Source of the DNA: an uncultured Bacteroidales bacterium
GTDB lineage: Bacteria > Bacteroidota > Bacteroidia > Bacteroidales > UBA932
Length of the DNA stretch: 64,000 nucleotides
Assembly (NCBI GenBank): GCA_949294195.1
Contig: CASFGK010000008.1
Location: forward strand, 62,001 to 126,000
Direction: 5' to 3'
Position 1 is the first letter of the stretch. Each line of letters begins with the position of its first letter. The notes beneath the pieces were generated by a model that worked only from the letters and a program-made list of their open reading frames with translations, did no database searches and was not told the origin of the DNA. Position numbers and translations under genes: made by a program. This document shows positions 26,226 to 34,260 of this stretch, piece by piece.

Positions 26226-27869
26226 TTACCTGTACTGTGCGAACTCGATGTCCTTTGCAGCCCTTTCTGCAAGTTTCTCGTCCTTGCTTGTCTTTTCAAG
26301 GTTAGCCTTTACTTCGTTGGCATTTCCCTGACGAGCAGCGATGACTGCCTTCAGGTATGAAGAAGTAGGGCAAGCGCATTTGATAGCTGCTGAAGCCTTG
26401 TCAAGCTGGCCTGTAAGGATGTAGGCAAGAGCCTTGTTGCCGCAGTTGTCTGAATTTGCGAGCTTGGAAGCTGCATCTGCATATTTACCGTTGAGGATAT
26501 CAAGAACTGCGAGATTCTCTTTTGCAGACTCATTGCCGGAAGCGTTGAAATACTTGGCTGCTTCTGCGTAGTTGCCTTCGCGGAGAGCAACGACACCCAT
26601 AGCATTCTGGTAGTCAGCGTCTTTTTCAGATACTTTTGCAAGAGCTGCCTTGGCGTCAGAGAGCTTGTCAGAGAGGAGATAAACGACTGCGAGGTTATAC
26701 TGGGCACGCGCGCTGCTGTATTTTTCTACAGCTTTCTTGTAGACAGCTGCCTTTGTGTCGCTGCTCTTTGCTACGGATGCAGCGCGGAGCAGAGCCTCTT
26801 CGTCAAGAACGTCGATGTTTTCCTCGATCAGGTTGAGGAGCTCTTCATTGCTGTAGTTGGTGTATTCTACATTTGCAATGAATCTTGCACGGCGGAGTTC
26901 AGGAAGGATTTCCTTTGCAAGAGTCTTGTAGACTGCAGACATGTTCTTGATTTCCTTCTCGCGTACTGCAGGATCGCTGTACATTGAAAGTACGCGGATG
27001 ATGAGGTCTTTGTCCTCGAGGTCAGACTGTGATACGAGCTCTTTGAATCCTTCCCAGTCCTGACCGATGCTCTTTACATTTACAGGAGCATCTACTTCGT
27101 GCTTCTTGGTGACTTTTCCGAATGCTTTCTCGGCGGTCTGTGAACGCTTGTCTGAAAGCTTGGTGTTAAGGTCCTCACCGCCGTCCGGAGATGCATAGGC
27201 CACGATGTCCGTGCTTACGATTTCCTTGCGCTCGTTGGCTTTGATTTCGTCGATGGCAGCCTGGAAATCCTTGATAGAGTCAGACTTGAGCTGGCTGTTG
27301 CGTACTACTGAACTGTTGATGGTGTAAAGAATCTGGCCTTCTGCGGTCTGCTTGATGATTTCCTGATAGTTGTCAGCCTTGAAGTCAAGAGAACCTGACT
27401 TGTCGACAAGCATATAGGTGGTGTTGGCTCCGTCAGCGACTTTCCTTGAAGGGAACTCTGCGGATTTGGTCTTGTATTTCACTACGCTGCGGAGCTCGAG
27501 ATAGCATTTCTCCATTCCCGGAACATAGTCAAAGCTTACAGTCTCTTTTACTGTAGAACCCTCTGAAGGGACTACCTTATAATTGTTGACTACTTTTTCG
27601 CCCTGGTACATGAACGGTTCCATCTTGGCCTCACCGCCTTCATATACGATGACCGGAGTCACTTCAAGGATAGCCTTCGGATGGAAATAGTCAGCAGGAT
27701 AAGTCACGGTTACAGTGGCATTGATTTTACCTGCAACGACTTCGAGAACGGCAGGATCGCACTGTACTGACACGTTCTCAGCCATTTCTGCCATTTTCTG
27801 CGGAGAGCTGCAGGCTACTGCAGCGAGTCCGAGGATAGCAGCTGAGAAAAATTTGAAACTTTTTTTCAT
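26226..27869 (-). CDS. Lipoprotein with OmpA-like region and C-terminal TPR repeats
   Basis: A 547-residue envelope protein. The lipoprotein signal ends in AAVAC (Cys20). Residues about 35-150 form a beta-rich domain of unknown family. About 175-300 resembles an OmpA peptidoglycan-binding fold (INSSVVRNSQ, then IVAYASPDGGEDLNTKLSDKR, the equivalent of the GHxDxxG...N..LS..R signature), and the segment to about 340 may complete it. From about 360 to the end there are helical TPR/Sel1-like repeats (ALLRAASVAKSSDTKAAVYKKAVEKY, ARAQYNLAVVYLLSDKLSDAKAAL and more). It probably tethers the outer membrane to peptidoglycan while offering a protein-binding TPR platform. Monocistronic, with a consensus promoter and terminator. 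The low-GC codon choices and GAA/AAG-rich composition suggest high expression. Confidence 0.75.
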   Translation of the reverse strand: MKKSFKFFSAAILGLAAVACSSPQKMAEMAENVSVQCDPAVLEVVAGKINATVTVTYPADYFHPKAILEVTPVIVYEGGEAKMEPFMYQGEKVVNNYKVVPSEGSTVKETVSFDYVPGMEKCYLELRSVVKYKTKSAEFPSRKVADGANTTYMLVDKSGSLDFKADNYQEIIKQTAEGQILYTINSSVVRNSQLKSDSIKDFQAAIDEIKANERKEIVSTDIVAYASPDGGEDLNTKLSDKRSQTAEKAFGKVTKKHEVDAPVNVKSIGQDWEGFKELVSQSDLEDKDLIIRVLSMYSDPAVREKEIKNMSAVYKTLAKEILPELRRARFIANVEYTNYSNEELLNLIEENIDVLDEEALLRAASVAKSSDTKAAVYKKAVEKYSSARAQYNLAVVYLLSDKLSDAKAALAKVSEKDADYQNAMGVVALREGNYAEAAKYFNASGNESAKENLAVLDILNGKYADAASKLANSDNCGNKALAYILTGQLDKASAAIKCACPTSSYLKAVIAARQGNANEVKANLEKTSKDEKLAERAAKDIEFAQYR

Positions 27870-27933
27870 TGCTGTATAAAATTAATTGGTTTACTATGCT
27901 TTTACTGAGTCTGCCTAAAAGGCATAATCAGCA

Positions 27934-27966
27934 CAAATATAGTCATTATTTTAATTTTTCAGCCAA
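27934..27966 (-). promoter_or_regulatory. Promoter of the OmpA/TPR lipoprotein gene
   Basis: Minus strand: -33 TTGG at 27963-27966, a 21-bp spacer and -7 TATATTTG at 27934-27941. The leader to the ATG is about 65 bases. Confidence 0.7.
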
Positions 27967-27993
27967 TATGCTTCATATTTTGACGCCTTTTCT

Positions 27994-28001
27994 TACCTTT
28001 G
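27994..28001 (+). promoter_or_regulatory. -7 box TACCTTTG almost touching the start codon of the sigma-54-type regulator
   Basis: TACCTTTG matches the consensus and ends 6 bases before the ATG at 28008, so transcription would start at or next to the start codon. No good -33 element is visible; a TTTG lies only 11 bp upstream. Confidence 0.5.
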
Positions 28002-28007
28002 TCCATT

Positions 28008-29324
28008 ATGACTGCCCAGGAACTTCAGAATTTAAAGAACAAATACGACATCATAGGCAATGATCCGGCTTTGAACAGAGCTTTGGAGATTGCCGTAGCC
28101 GTTGCGCCTACGGACCTGACTGTCCTGATATGCGGGGAAAGCGGAGTGGGAAAGGAGAACATTCCCAAAATCATACATCAGTACAGCAGGCGAAGGACGG
28201 GGAAATACTTCGCAATCAACTGCGGTGCCATTCCGGAGGGGACTATAGATTCTGAACTTTTCGGACATGAAAAAGGTTCTTTCACGGGTGCGAACGAGAT
28301 GCGTAAAGGGTATTTTGAAGAGGCCGACGGCGGCACTCTGTTCCTTGATGAAATCGGGGAGCTTCCCCTTGCTTCTCAGGCCAAGCTCCTGAGGGTGCTG
28401 CAGTCCGGTGAGTTCATCAGGGTAGGTTCTTCCAAAGTCCTCAAGACAGATGTCAGGGTAGTGGCCGCTACGAACGTAAACCTGATGTTTGCCGTATCGA
28501 GGGGGAAATTCAGGGAAGATCTTTATTACAGACTGAATGCAGTCCCTGTTTTCATGCCGGCTCTGAGAGAGAGACAGGATGACATATATCTGCTTTTCCG
28601 CAAGTTCACGTCCGACTTCTCCGAAAAATACGGAATGAACAGGGTTTCCCTGACTCCGGATGCGGTGGCACTGCTGAAAAGCTACAGATGGCCGGGCAAT
28701 ATCCGGCAGCTGAAGAACGTGGCCGAGACAGTGTCCGCCCTGGAGTCCGGCAGGCTTACGCCCGTGTCGGGCAAGTGTGAAATCAATGCGGCAGTCCTGT
28801 CCGGATATATACCGAAAGATGCTCCCAATATGCTTCCTGTCAAGTCCTCTTTTAGTGAGGATTCAGTCACTCCGGGGGAGAAGGAGGCCATAATCAGGAT
28901 GATATACCAGCTCCGGCAGGAAGTGGATTATCTCAAGGAAGTCGTTGCCGGGAGACAGACTCCGGTCTCCCATGTGCGTGCCCTTCCGCAGGAAACCGGT
29001 CCGGACAGCATGGACCGCAATGTCGGGCCGTTTATACACGGGACTTCCCGGGAAGAGACTTCGGAATGGCAGGAACCGGTGGAGATAAAGACCGGACACA
29101 GCATGCAGGAGCCGCGTGCCGTTGCCCAGTTCAGGGATACCGAATTCGCAAAAGCCGCTCCCGAGGATCAGGACGGCGGGGACCTGTCTCTTCAGAAAGC
29201 CGGTACCGGCCTTATACGCAAGGCGCTTGAAAAATACCACGGCAACAGGAAACAGGCTGCTGCGGAGCTCGGTATTTCCGAGAGGACTCTGTACAGGAAG
29301 CTGAAATCAATAGAAGAAAACTGA
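28008..29324 (+). CDS. Sigma-54-interacting AAA+ transcriptional regulator
   Basis: A 438-residue enhancer-binding-type regulator without a receiver domain. The AAA+ core starts almost at the N terminus: Walker A GESGVGKE at 43-50, the sigma-54 contact loop GSFTGA at 90-95, Walker [13 protein letters not shown], and the arginine finger region [11 protein letters not shown] long linker of about 100 residues, rich in Glu, Pro and Ser, leads to a C-terminal Fis-type helix-turn-helix (about 403-438, [21 protein letters not shown]). It starts the lptE-secG cluster. This arrangement with lptE is common in Bacteroidales, but what it senses is unknown. ATG at 28008 was chosen over TTG at 27999. Confidence 0.92.
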   Translation: MTAQELQNLKNKYDIIGNDPALNRALEIAVAVAPTDLTVLICGESGVGKENIPKIIHQYSRRRTGKYFAINCGAIPEGTIDSELFGHEKGSFTGANEMRKGYFEEADGGTLFLDEIGELPLASQAKLLRVLQSGEFIRVGSSKVLKTDVRVVAATNVNLMFAVSRGKFREDLYYRLNAVPVFMPALRERQDDIYLLFRKFTSDFSEKYGMNRVSLTPDAVALLKSYRWPGNIRQLKNVAETVSALESGRLTPVSGKCEINAAVLSGYIPKDAPNMLPVKSSFSEDSVTPGEKEAIIRMIYQLRQEVDYLKEVVAGRQTPVSHVRALPQETGPDSMDRNVGPFIHGTSREETSEWQEPVEIKTGHSMQEPRAVAQFRDTEFAKAAPEDQDGGDLSLQKAGTGLIRKALEKYHGNRKQAAAELGISERTLYRKLKSIEEN

Positions 29325-29337
29325 TACAATATTGAAT

Positions 29338-29856
29338 ATGTTGAAGAAATCCATTTTCAGGATAATGATACCCCTGATATGTGCCCTTATGTGCCAGTCG
29401 TGCGGGATATACTCATTTTCCGGAACATCCATCCAGCCGGATGTAAGGACGTTTACAATTGAGTACATGCAGTACAAGGCATTGAGGGTCAATCCGTCCC
29501 TGAGCAACGAACTTACCGAAGCCCTTATGGACCAGTTCCGGCGTTTCACCAGGCTCGAGCAGGTGGATGTTGACGGGGATCTGGTGATCTCGGGAGAGAT
29601 AACAGGCTATGACGTGAAAGCGACCGCCATTACCGCCAATGAAGTCGCTGCGCAGAACAGGCTTACTGTATCCGTGAAGATATATTTTGATAATGTCAAG
29701 CATCCTGAAGAAGGTTTCCCGGAAGGAAAATCGTTTTCGGCATACGCGGACTTCGACTCGTCCCAGCTTCTCGATGCAGTCGAATCGACTTTGTGTGAAG
29801 AGATAATAGACAAGCTTGTGGAAGACATATTCAATGCGACAGTAGCACAATGGTAA
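29338..29856 (+). CDS. lptE: LptE-like LPS-assembly lipoprotein
   Basis: A 172-residue lipoprotein with a signal ending at Cys22 (CQSCG), then GIYSFSGTSIQPDVRTFTIEYM, the pattern of Bacteroidetes LptE. LptE plugs the LptD barrel that inserts lipopolysaccharide into the outer membrane. A single alpha/beta domain follows (LTEALMDQFRRFTRLEQVDVDGDLVISGEI...). ATG at 29338 was chosen; TTG at 29332 is also in frame. It lies 13 bases after the sigma-54-type regulator and 7 bases before the next gene, inside one operon with secG. Confidence 0.88.
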   Translation: MLKKSIFRIMIPLICALMCQSCGIYSFSGTSIQPDVRTFTIEYMQYKALRVNPSLSNELTEALMDQFRRFTRLEQVDVDGDLVISGEITGYDVKATAITANEVAAQNRLTVSVKIYFDNVKHPEEGFPEGKSFSAYADFDSSQLLDAVESTLCEEIIDKLVEDIFNATVAQW

Positions 29857-29863
29857 TCCGCCT

Positions 29864-30478
29864 ATGGAACGACATATCGATCTGAAAAAACTGTCCCTTG
29901 ATGAACTTGCAGGTGTCATCAATCTGTATCCGTGGTTCGGTTCCGCAAGGAAGGAACTGTGTGAAAGGATGATAGCTATGGGCGGCAACGGATGGGAAGA
30001 AGAGCAGTTCGCAGAAGCCGCCATGTATCTTCCTTCCCGCAGGATCATTGCAGGCATGCTCCATTCTTCCCGAAAGGAGGATTATACTGACAGAGACCTG
30101 TCCAGGATAATAAGGCACTATATTTCCGAAACACGTGAAAATACGGCAGAGGGCATGCATGCGGAGCACGGCGGGAGGACTGCACGGTCCGGGATTGCGG
30201 GAGGAGACTATTTTTCGCAGCAGGAATATGAAAGGGTAAGAAAGGACAGCGACATGGTATTTTCCGGCTTTAAGGCCGGAAACGGCAGGGAGAGGACGCA
30301 CGAAGACAGTGCCGGACAGCCGGACCTGGGATTCTATACGGAGACGCTTGCCCGGATTTATGCGGAACAGGGCTACTGTGAACATGCAATTCGTATTTAT
30401 GAAAAACTAATTTTGGCATATCCGGAAAAAAATGCTTACTTTGCAGCCCTTATTGAAAAATTAAAAACGGAAGACTAA
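29864..30478 (+). CDS. Hypothetical helical protein between lptE and secG
   Basis: A 204-residue soluble protein without a signal peptide. Residues 1-85 are helical (DLKKLSLDELAGVINLYPWFGSARKELCERM). A charged, low-complexity linker follows, and the last 50 residues read as a TPR-like helical pair (YTETLARIYAEQGYCEHAIRIYEKLILAYPEK). It sits between lptE (7 bases) and secG (12 bases) on the same strand. This slot in Bacteroidales often holds such a poorly conserved protein. A role in envelope assembly is inferred only from position. Confidence 0.75.
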   Translation: MERHIDLKKLSLDELAGVINLYPWFGSARKELCERMIAMGGNGWEEEQFAEAAMYLPSRRIIAGMLHSSRKEDYTDRDLSRIIRHYISETRENTAEGMHAEHGGRTARSGIAGGDYFSQQEYERVRKDSDMVFSGFKAGNGRERTHEDSAGQPDLGFYTETLARIYAEQGYCEHAIRIYEKLILAYPEKNAYFAALIEKLKTED

Positions 30479-30490
30479 ATATATTGACGT

Positions 30491-30862
30491 ATGAATGTAC
30501 TTTTTACTATTCTTACAGTGCTTGTAATCATCGCCAGCGTTCTGGTGACTGTTGTCGTTCTTCTTCAGAACAGTAAAGGCGGCGGACTGGCAAGCAACTT
30601 CGTAGCCGGAAACCAGACCTTCGGAGTCCGCAAGACTGCAGACATCCTTGAAAAGATCACTTGGGGACTGGTAGCATTCATTTTCGTATTTTCCATCGCT
30701 ACTACATTCACGACTACAGGTTCAGGAAAGAACGAAGTGGATATCACCGACAAGGTGGAGAACACGCCTTCAGAGCAGATTCCTGAGTTCCCGTCAGCTC
30801 CGGTACAGCAGTCGGCACCTTCACAGGAGGCTCCTGCAGCAGAGACCGCTCCGGCCGAGTAA
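30491..30862 (+). CDS. secG: Preprotein translocase subunit SecG
   Basis: The 123-residue third subunit of the SecYEG channel. It has two membrane segments (about 3-24 and 55-75) joined by the family loop [14 protein letters not shown]...[12 protein letters not shown]. The C-terminal 45 residues are a Pro/Ser/Glu-rich tail of the kind Bacteroidetes SecG proteins carry. It closes the lptE cluster; the 237-base gap after it contains the ClpB leader. Confidence 0.95.
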   Translation: MNVLFTILTVLVIIASVLVTVVVLLQNSKGGGLASNFVAGNQTFGVRKTADILEKITWGLVAFIFVFSIATTFTTTGSGKNEVDITDKVENTPSEQIPEFPSAPVQQSAPSQEAPAAETAPAE

Positions 30863-30915
30863 CCGGTGTCCGGACTGAAAAAGTCAAAGAAGATATTGTT
30901 TCTCCGAAGGCTTGA

Positions 30916-30930
30916 CTGACAAAATGTCAG
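30916..30930. promoter_or_regulatory. Inverted repeat CTGACA-AAA-TGTCAG upstream of clpB
   Basis: A perfect 6-bp inverted repeat with a 3-base spacer, in the 237-base gap between secG and clpB, 170 bases before the clpB ATG. It has the size of a dimeric repressor operator. The HrcA/CIRCE element (TTAGCACTC-N9-GAGTGCTAA) is not present here. Confidence 0.4.
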
Positions 30931-31099
30931 ACTGAAAGCCGATGGAATATAATTTGACCTATAGCCGTTTGTATCCGTAAGAGGATGCAGACGGCTAGGA
31001 TTGTTATATATGCTGTATATGTGACGGTCTTGGAAAGAATGCAGAAAACCATTCTGCGGACCGTGTGGTCTGACAGAGAAAGAAAAAGGAGAACAATAT

Positions 31100-33310
31100 A
31101 TGGAAAACAACAATACAAACACGAGCAACAGACTTGAGAATCTGGGCAAGTTTGCAGTGAACCTCAATGAAAAGGCGGCACAAGGCAGACTTGATCCGGT
31201 TATCGGCAGGGACGAGGAGATCCGCAGGGTCCTCCAGATTCTGAGCCGAAGGACAAAGAACAACCCTATTCTGGTCGGTGAACCGGGAGTCGGAAAAACA
31301 GCGATATCAGAAGGTATCGCTCAGAAAATAGTCGACGGGCAGGTGCCTGAAAACCTGAAATCAAAAAAAATATATTCACTGGATCTTGGAGCCCTTATTG
31401 CGGGGGCCAAGTATCAGGGGGAATTCGAGGAAAGGCTGAAGGGAGTAGTAAAGGAAGTCGTTGACAGTGAGGGTGAGATAATACTGTTCATAGATGAAAT
31501 ACACACTCTTGTGGGAGCTGGCCGTACTTCAGGGGCAATGGATGCTTCCAATATTCTGAAGCCAGCCCTTGCAAGGGGGGAACTGAGGACTATCGGCTCC
31601 ACTACACTGGACGAATACCAGAAATATTTCGAGACAGACAAGGCCTTGGAAAGGAGGTTCCAGATGGTAATGGTCGATGAGCCTACGCCTGCCGAGTCCA
31701 TATCCATCCTGAGAGGGTTGAAAGAGAGGTATGAAAACCACCACAAGGTGAAGATTGAGGATGATGCGCTGATTGCGGCCGTAGAGCTTTCCCATAGGTA
31801 TATAACCAACAGGTTTTTGCCGGACAAGGCAATCGACCTGGTGGACGAGGCGGCTTCAAAGCTGCGTCTGGAGATGAATTCCGTTCCGGAGCCTATAGAT
31901 GACCTGAACAGTAGGATCAGACAACTGGAGATAGAAAAGGCTGCAATCAAACGTGAAGGTGTGTCCATGAAACTGGACAAGATCAACGCGGATCTGAAAG
32001 ACCTCAACGCACAGCGTGATGTCCTGATGAAAAGGTGGGAAGAAGAGAAATGCATTCTTTCAGGCCTGCAGCAGGCGCGTCAGCAGATTGAAGACTATAA
32101 GATTCAGGCCCAGAATGCCGAACGTTCCGGGGATTACGGCAAGGTAGCCGAGCTCCGTTACGGAAAAATGGCTGAAGCCAAAAAGAAAATCGATGAACTT
32201 ACAGCACGGCAGGCTTCCATAAAAGACCCGATTGTCACGGAATCCGTTACACCGGAGGATATAGCCGAAGTCGTTGCCAAGTGGACCGGCATTCCTGTCA
32301 AAAGGATGCTGGAAAGCGAAAGGGAGAAACTTCTGCGTATGGAGTCCGAGCTGCATAAGAGAGTTGTCGGTCAGGACCTGGCGATTGCAGCGGTTTCCGA
32401 TGCAGTGCGAAGGAGTCGTGCGGGGCTGCAGAACGAGAAGCGTCCTATTGGGTCGTTCCTGTTCATGGGTACTACCGGTGTGGGCAAGACCGAGCTTGCA
32501 AAGGCTCTTGCCGAGTTCCTGTTCAATGATGAAAACATGATGACCCGTATCGATATGAGCGAATATCAGGAGCGCCATTCGGTGAGCCGTCTTGTAGGTG
32601 CGCCTCCGGGATATGTCGGATATGATGAGGGAGGCCAGCTTACTGAAGCCGTGAGACGCAAGCCGTATTCGGTCATATTGCTTGACGAAATCGAAAAAGC
32701 ACACCCTGACGTATTCAACATTCTTCTGCAAGTGCTTGATGACGGCCGTCTTACAGACAACAAGGGACGTACCGTGGACTTCAAGAACACAATTCTGATA
32801 ATGACTTCGAATGTCGGTGCGGAGGTCATACAGAGTTATATGGAAAGACTTCCGGTAGTAGGAAAGCCAGGCGCTGACCCTTCGGCAGAAAAAGCGGCCA
32901 TGGCCAGGAGAACGGAGCTGATGGACGAGTGCAGGCAGGATGTCCTGGACATCCTCAAGAAGACCGTCCGTCCGGAGTTTCTCAACAGGATAGACGAGAT
33001 TATAATGTTTGAACCTCTGTCCCAGAAGGATATCCGGGAGATTCTTCACCTGCAGATGAACGAGCTGAAGAAGAAGCTTTCGGAGAACGGCGTGACAGTG
33101 ACATTTACCGGAGAATTCGAAGACTATATGAGTACCAAGGGTTATGAGCCGGCATACGGTGCGCGTCCTATAAAGAGACTGATGCAGCGGGAGCTTGTGA
33201 ATATGCTCGCAAAAGCCATACTGGACGGTCAGGTGAAGAGGGATTCCGTCATAGAAGTCGGCGTGAAGGACGGACAGATTACGATAGGCCGGGAAAAGAA
33301 CGCCGAATGA
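31100..33310 (+). CDS. clpB: ATP-dependent disaggregase ClpB lacking the N-terminal domain
   Basis: A 736-residue Hsp100 chaperone that, with DnaK, extracts proteins from aggregates. The first AAA+ domain begins almost immediately ([15 protein letters not shown], Walker A GEPGVGKT at 60-67). The middle coiled-coil domain (about 265-390, with the [21 protein letters not shown] motif) and the second AAA+ domain ([21 protein letters not shown]) are complete, as is the C-terminal domain. In usual ClpB of about 860 residues the first Walker A lies near residue 206, so roughly 145 residues, the whole substrate-binding N domain, are absent. Upstream codons in frame reach a stop at 31022-31024, leaving no room for it. 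A good ribosome site AAGGAG at 31086-31091 supports the ATG at 31100. It resembles the natural short ClpB isoform of E. coli. Terminated at 33347. Confidence 0.95.
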   Translation: MENNNTNTSNRLENLGKFAVNLNEKAAQGRLDPVIGRDEEIRRVLQILSRRTKNNPILVGEPGVGKTAISEGIAQKIVDGQVPENLKSKKIYSLDLGALIAGAKYQGEFEERLKGVVKEVVDSEGEIILFIDEIHTLVGAGRTSGAMDASNILKPALARGELRTIGSTTLDEYQKYFETDKALERRFQMVMVDEPTPAESISILRGLKERYENHHKVKIEDDALIAAVELSHRYITNRFLPDKAIDLVDEAASKLRLEMNSVPEPIDDLNSRIRQLEIEKAAIKREGVSMKLDKINADLKDLNAQRDVLMKRWEEEKCILSGLQQARQQIEDYKIQAQNAERSGDYGKVAELRYGKMAEAKKKIDELTARQASIKDPIVTESVTPEDIAEVVAKWTGIPVKRMLESEREKLLRMESELHKRVVGQDLAIAAVSDAVRRSRAGLQNEKRPIGSFLFMGTTGVGKTELAKALAEFLFNDENMMTRIDMSEYQERHSVSRLVGAPPGYVGYDEGGQLTEAVRRKPYSVILLDEIEKAHPDVFNILLQVLDDGRLTDNKGRTVDFKNTILIMTSNVGAEVIQSYMERLPVVGKPGADPSAEKAAMARRTELMDECRQDVLDILKKTVRPEFLNRIDEIIMFEPLSQKDIREILHLQMNELKKKLSENGVTVTFTGEFEDYMSTKGYEPAYGARPIKRLMQRELVNMLAKAILDGQVKRDSVIEVGVKDGQITIGREKNAE

Positions 33311-33346
33311 TGTTCCTGACATAGTCGGGCAATATTGCAAAATCAT

Positions 33347-33389
33347 TGAGGGTGAAAGGAAAGTACTTTTCTTTCACCCTCATTTTTTT
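33347..33389 (+). terminator. Intrinsic terminator after clpB
   Basis: A 12-bp stem (TGAGGGTGAAAG with CTTTCACCCTCA), further paired inside by GAAAG/CTTTTC-like bases, then seven T at 33383-33389. Confidence 0.9.
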
Positions 33390-33402
33390 GTAGGAAAAGT
33401 GC

Positions 33403-33410
33403 TATATTTG
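33403..33410 (+). promoter_or_regulatory. -7 box TATATTTG almost touching the cdaA start
   Basis: TATATTTG matches the consensus and ends 8 bases before the ATG at 33419, predicting a leader of only a few bases. The -33 region is covered by the end of the clpB terminator. Confidence 0.55.
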
Positions 33411-33418
33411 CGGACGCT

Positions 33419-34252
33419 ATGATGTTGCTGGAAATATTCGGGTTCCTAAAGCTCTCTTTTGCAGATATTCTTGATATCCTGCTGGTAGCGCTGATAATAT
33501 ATCAGGTGTTCCGCTGGATACGGGGGTCTACTGTCATCAGCAGTATCTTCATGGCGATACTTGCTCTGTATGTTTTCAGGGTAGTGGCGGCGGCTCTGAA
33601 CATGAGGCTGATGTCGGCGATATTGGGTACCGTGCTGGATGTGGGTCTTCTGGCGCTGATAGTCATTTTCCAGCCTGAAATAAGAAGGATACTTACCAAA
33701 TTCGGCAGCAGTTACAAAATCACGGCAAGGGGCAAGATCCTGCTCAACCGGATTCTCGGCACATCTGACACGAAACTTGACAGCGAGGCGGTCAAGGAAC
33801 TGACGGAAGCCTGCAGAAGCATGTCTCTCGACAAGACGGGGGCCCTTATAGTAATCCAGCATGAGACACAGCTGGACTATATAGCCGATACAGGAGACAG
33901 GGTGGACGCCAATATTAACAGAAGGCTGATAATGAATCTGTTTTTCAAGAACTCCCCTCTGCATGACGGTGCGATGATTATCAACAAGGGGCGGATAGAA
34001 GCTGCCAGGTGCACGCTTCCGATTACGGAGAAGACGGATATTCCTCCAAGTTTCGGAATGAGGCACAAGGCGGCGATAGGCATATCGGAAGAGACTGATG
34101 CCGATGTTATAGTCGTCTCGGAAGAGACAGGCAACATTTCGTTTGTCAAGGGCGGACAGGTGAAAAGAATAGGAAATATCAATGAACTGAAGCTCCTGCT
34201 CACGAATTCGTTCGCTGACCAGAAGAAGAGCGAAGAAAGCAAGAACTCCTGA
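33419..34252 (+). CDS. cdaA: Diadenylate cyclase CdaA
   Basis: A 277-residue membrane enzyme that makes the second messenger c-di-AMP from two ATP. Three membrane segments (about 10-75) precede the DisA_N cyclase domain (about 90-250). The DGA motif is present (HDGAMII). The RHR motif is RHK here (GMRHKAAIG), a conservative change in the third residue. A lysine/serine-rich tail ends the protein. A second ATG follows directly at 33422. The stop overlaps the region where mutS2 begins (8-base gap). Family is confident; activity depends on the RHK variant being tolerated. Confidence 0.92.
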   Translation: MMLLEIFGFLKLSFADILDILLVALIIYQVFRWIRGSTVISSIFMAILALYVFRVVAAALNMRLMSAILGTVLDVGLLALIVIFQPEIRRILTKFGSSYKITARGKILLNRILGTSDTKLDSEAVKELTEACRSMSLDKTGALIVIQHETQLDYIADTGDRVDANINRRLIMNLFFKNSPLHDGAMIINKGRIEAARCTLPITEKTDIPPSFGMRHKAAIGISEETDADVIVVSEETGNISFVKGGQVKRIGNINELKLLLTNSFADQKKSEESKNS

Positions 34253-34260
34253 ATGTGGAT

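Noticed and set aside
30863-31099. Remnant of the missing ClpB N-terminal domain or a CIRCE element
   Set aside because: The in-frame sequence reaches a stop at 31022-31024 without family motifs, and no CIRCE arms are present.
32060-33346. 428-codon minus-strand frame inside clpB
   Set aside because: Shadow of the clpB second AAA+ domain; the sequence is rich in His/Cys/Arg with no recognisable fold.
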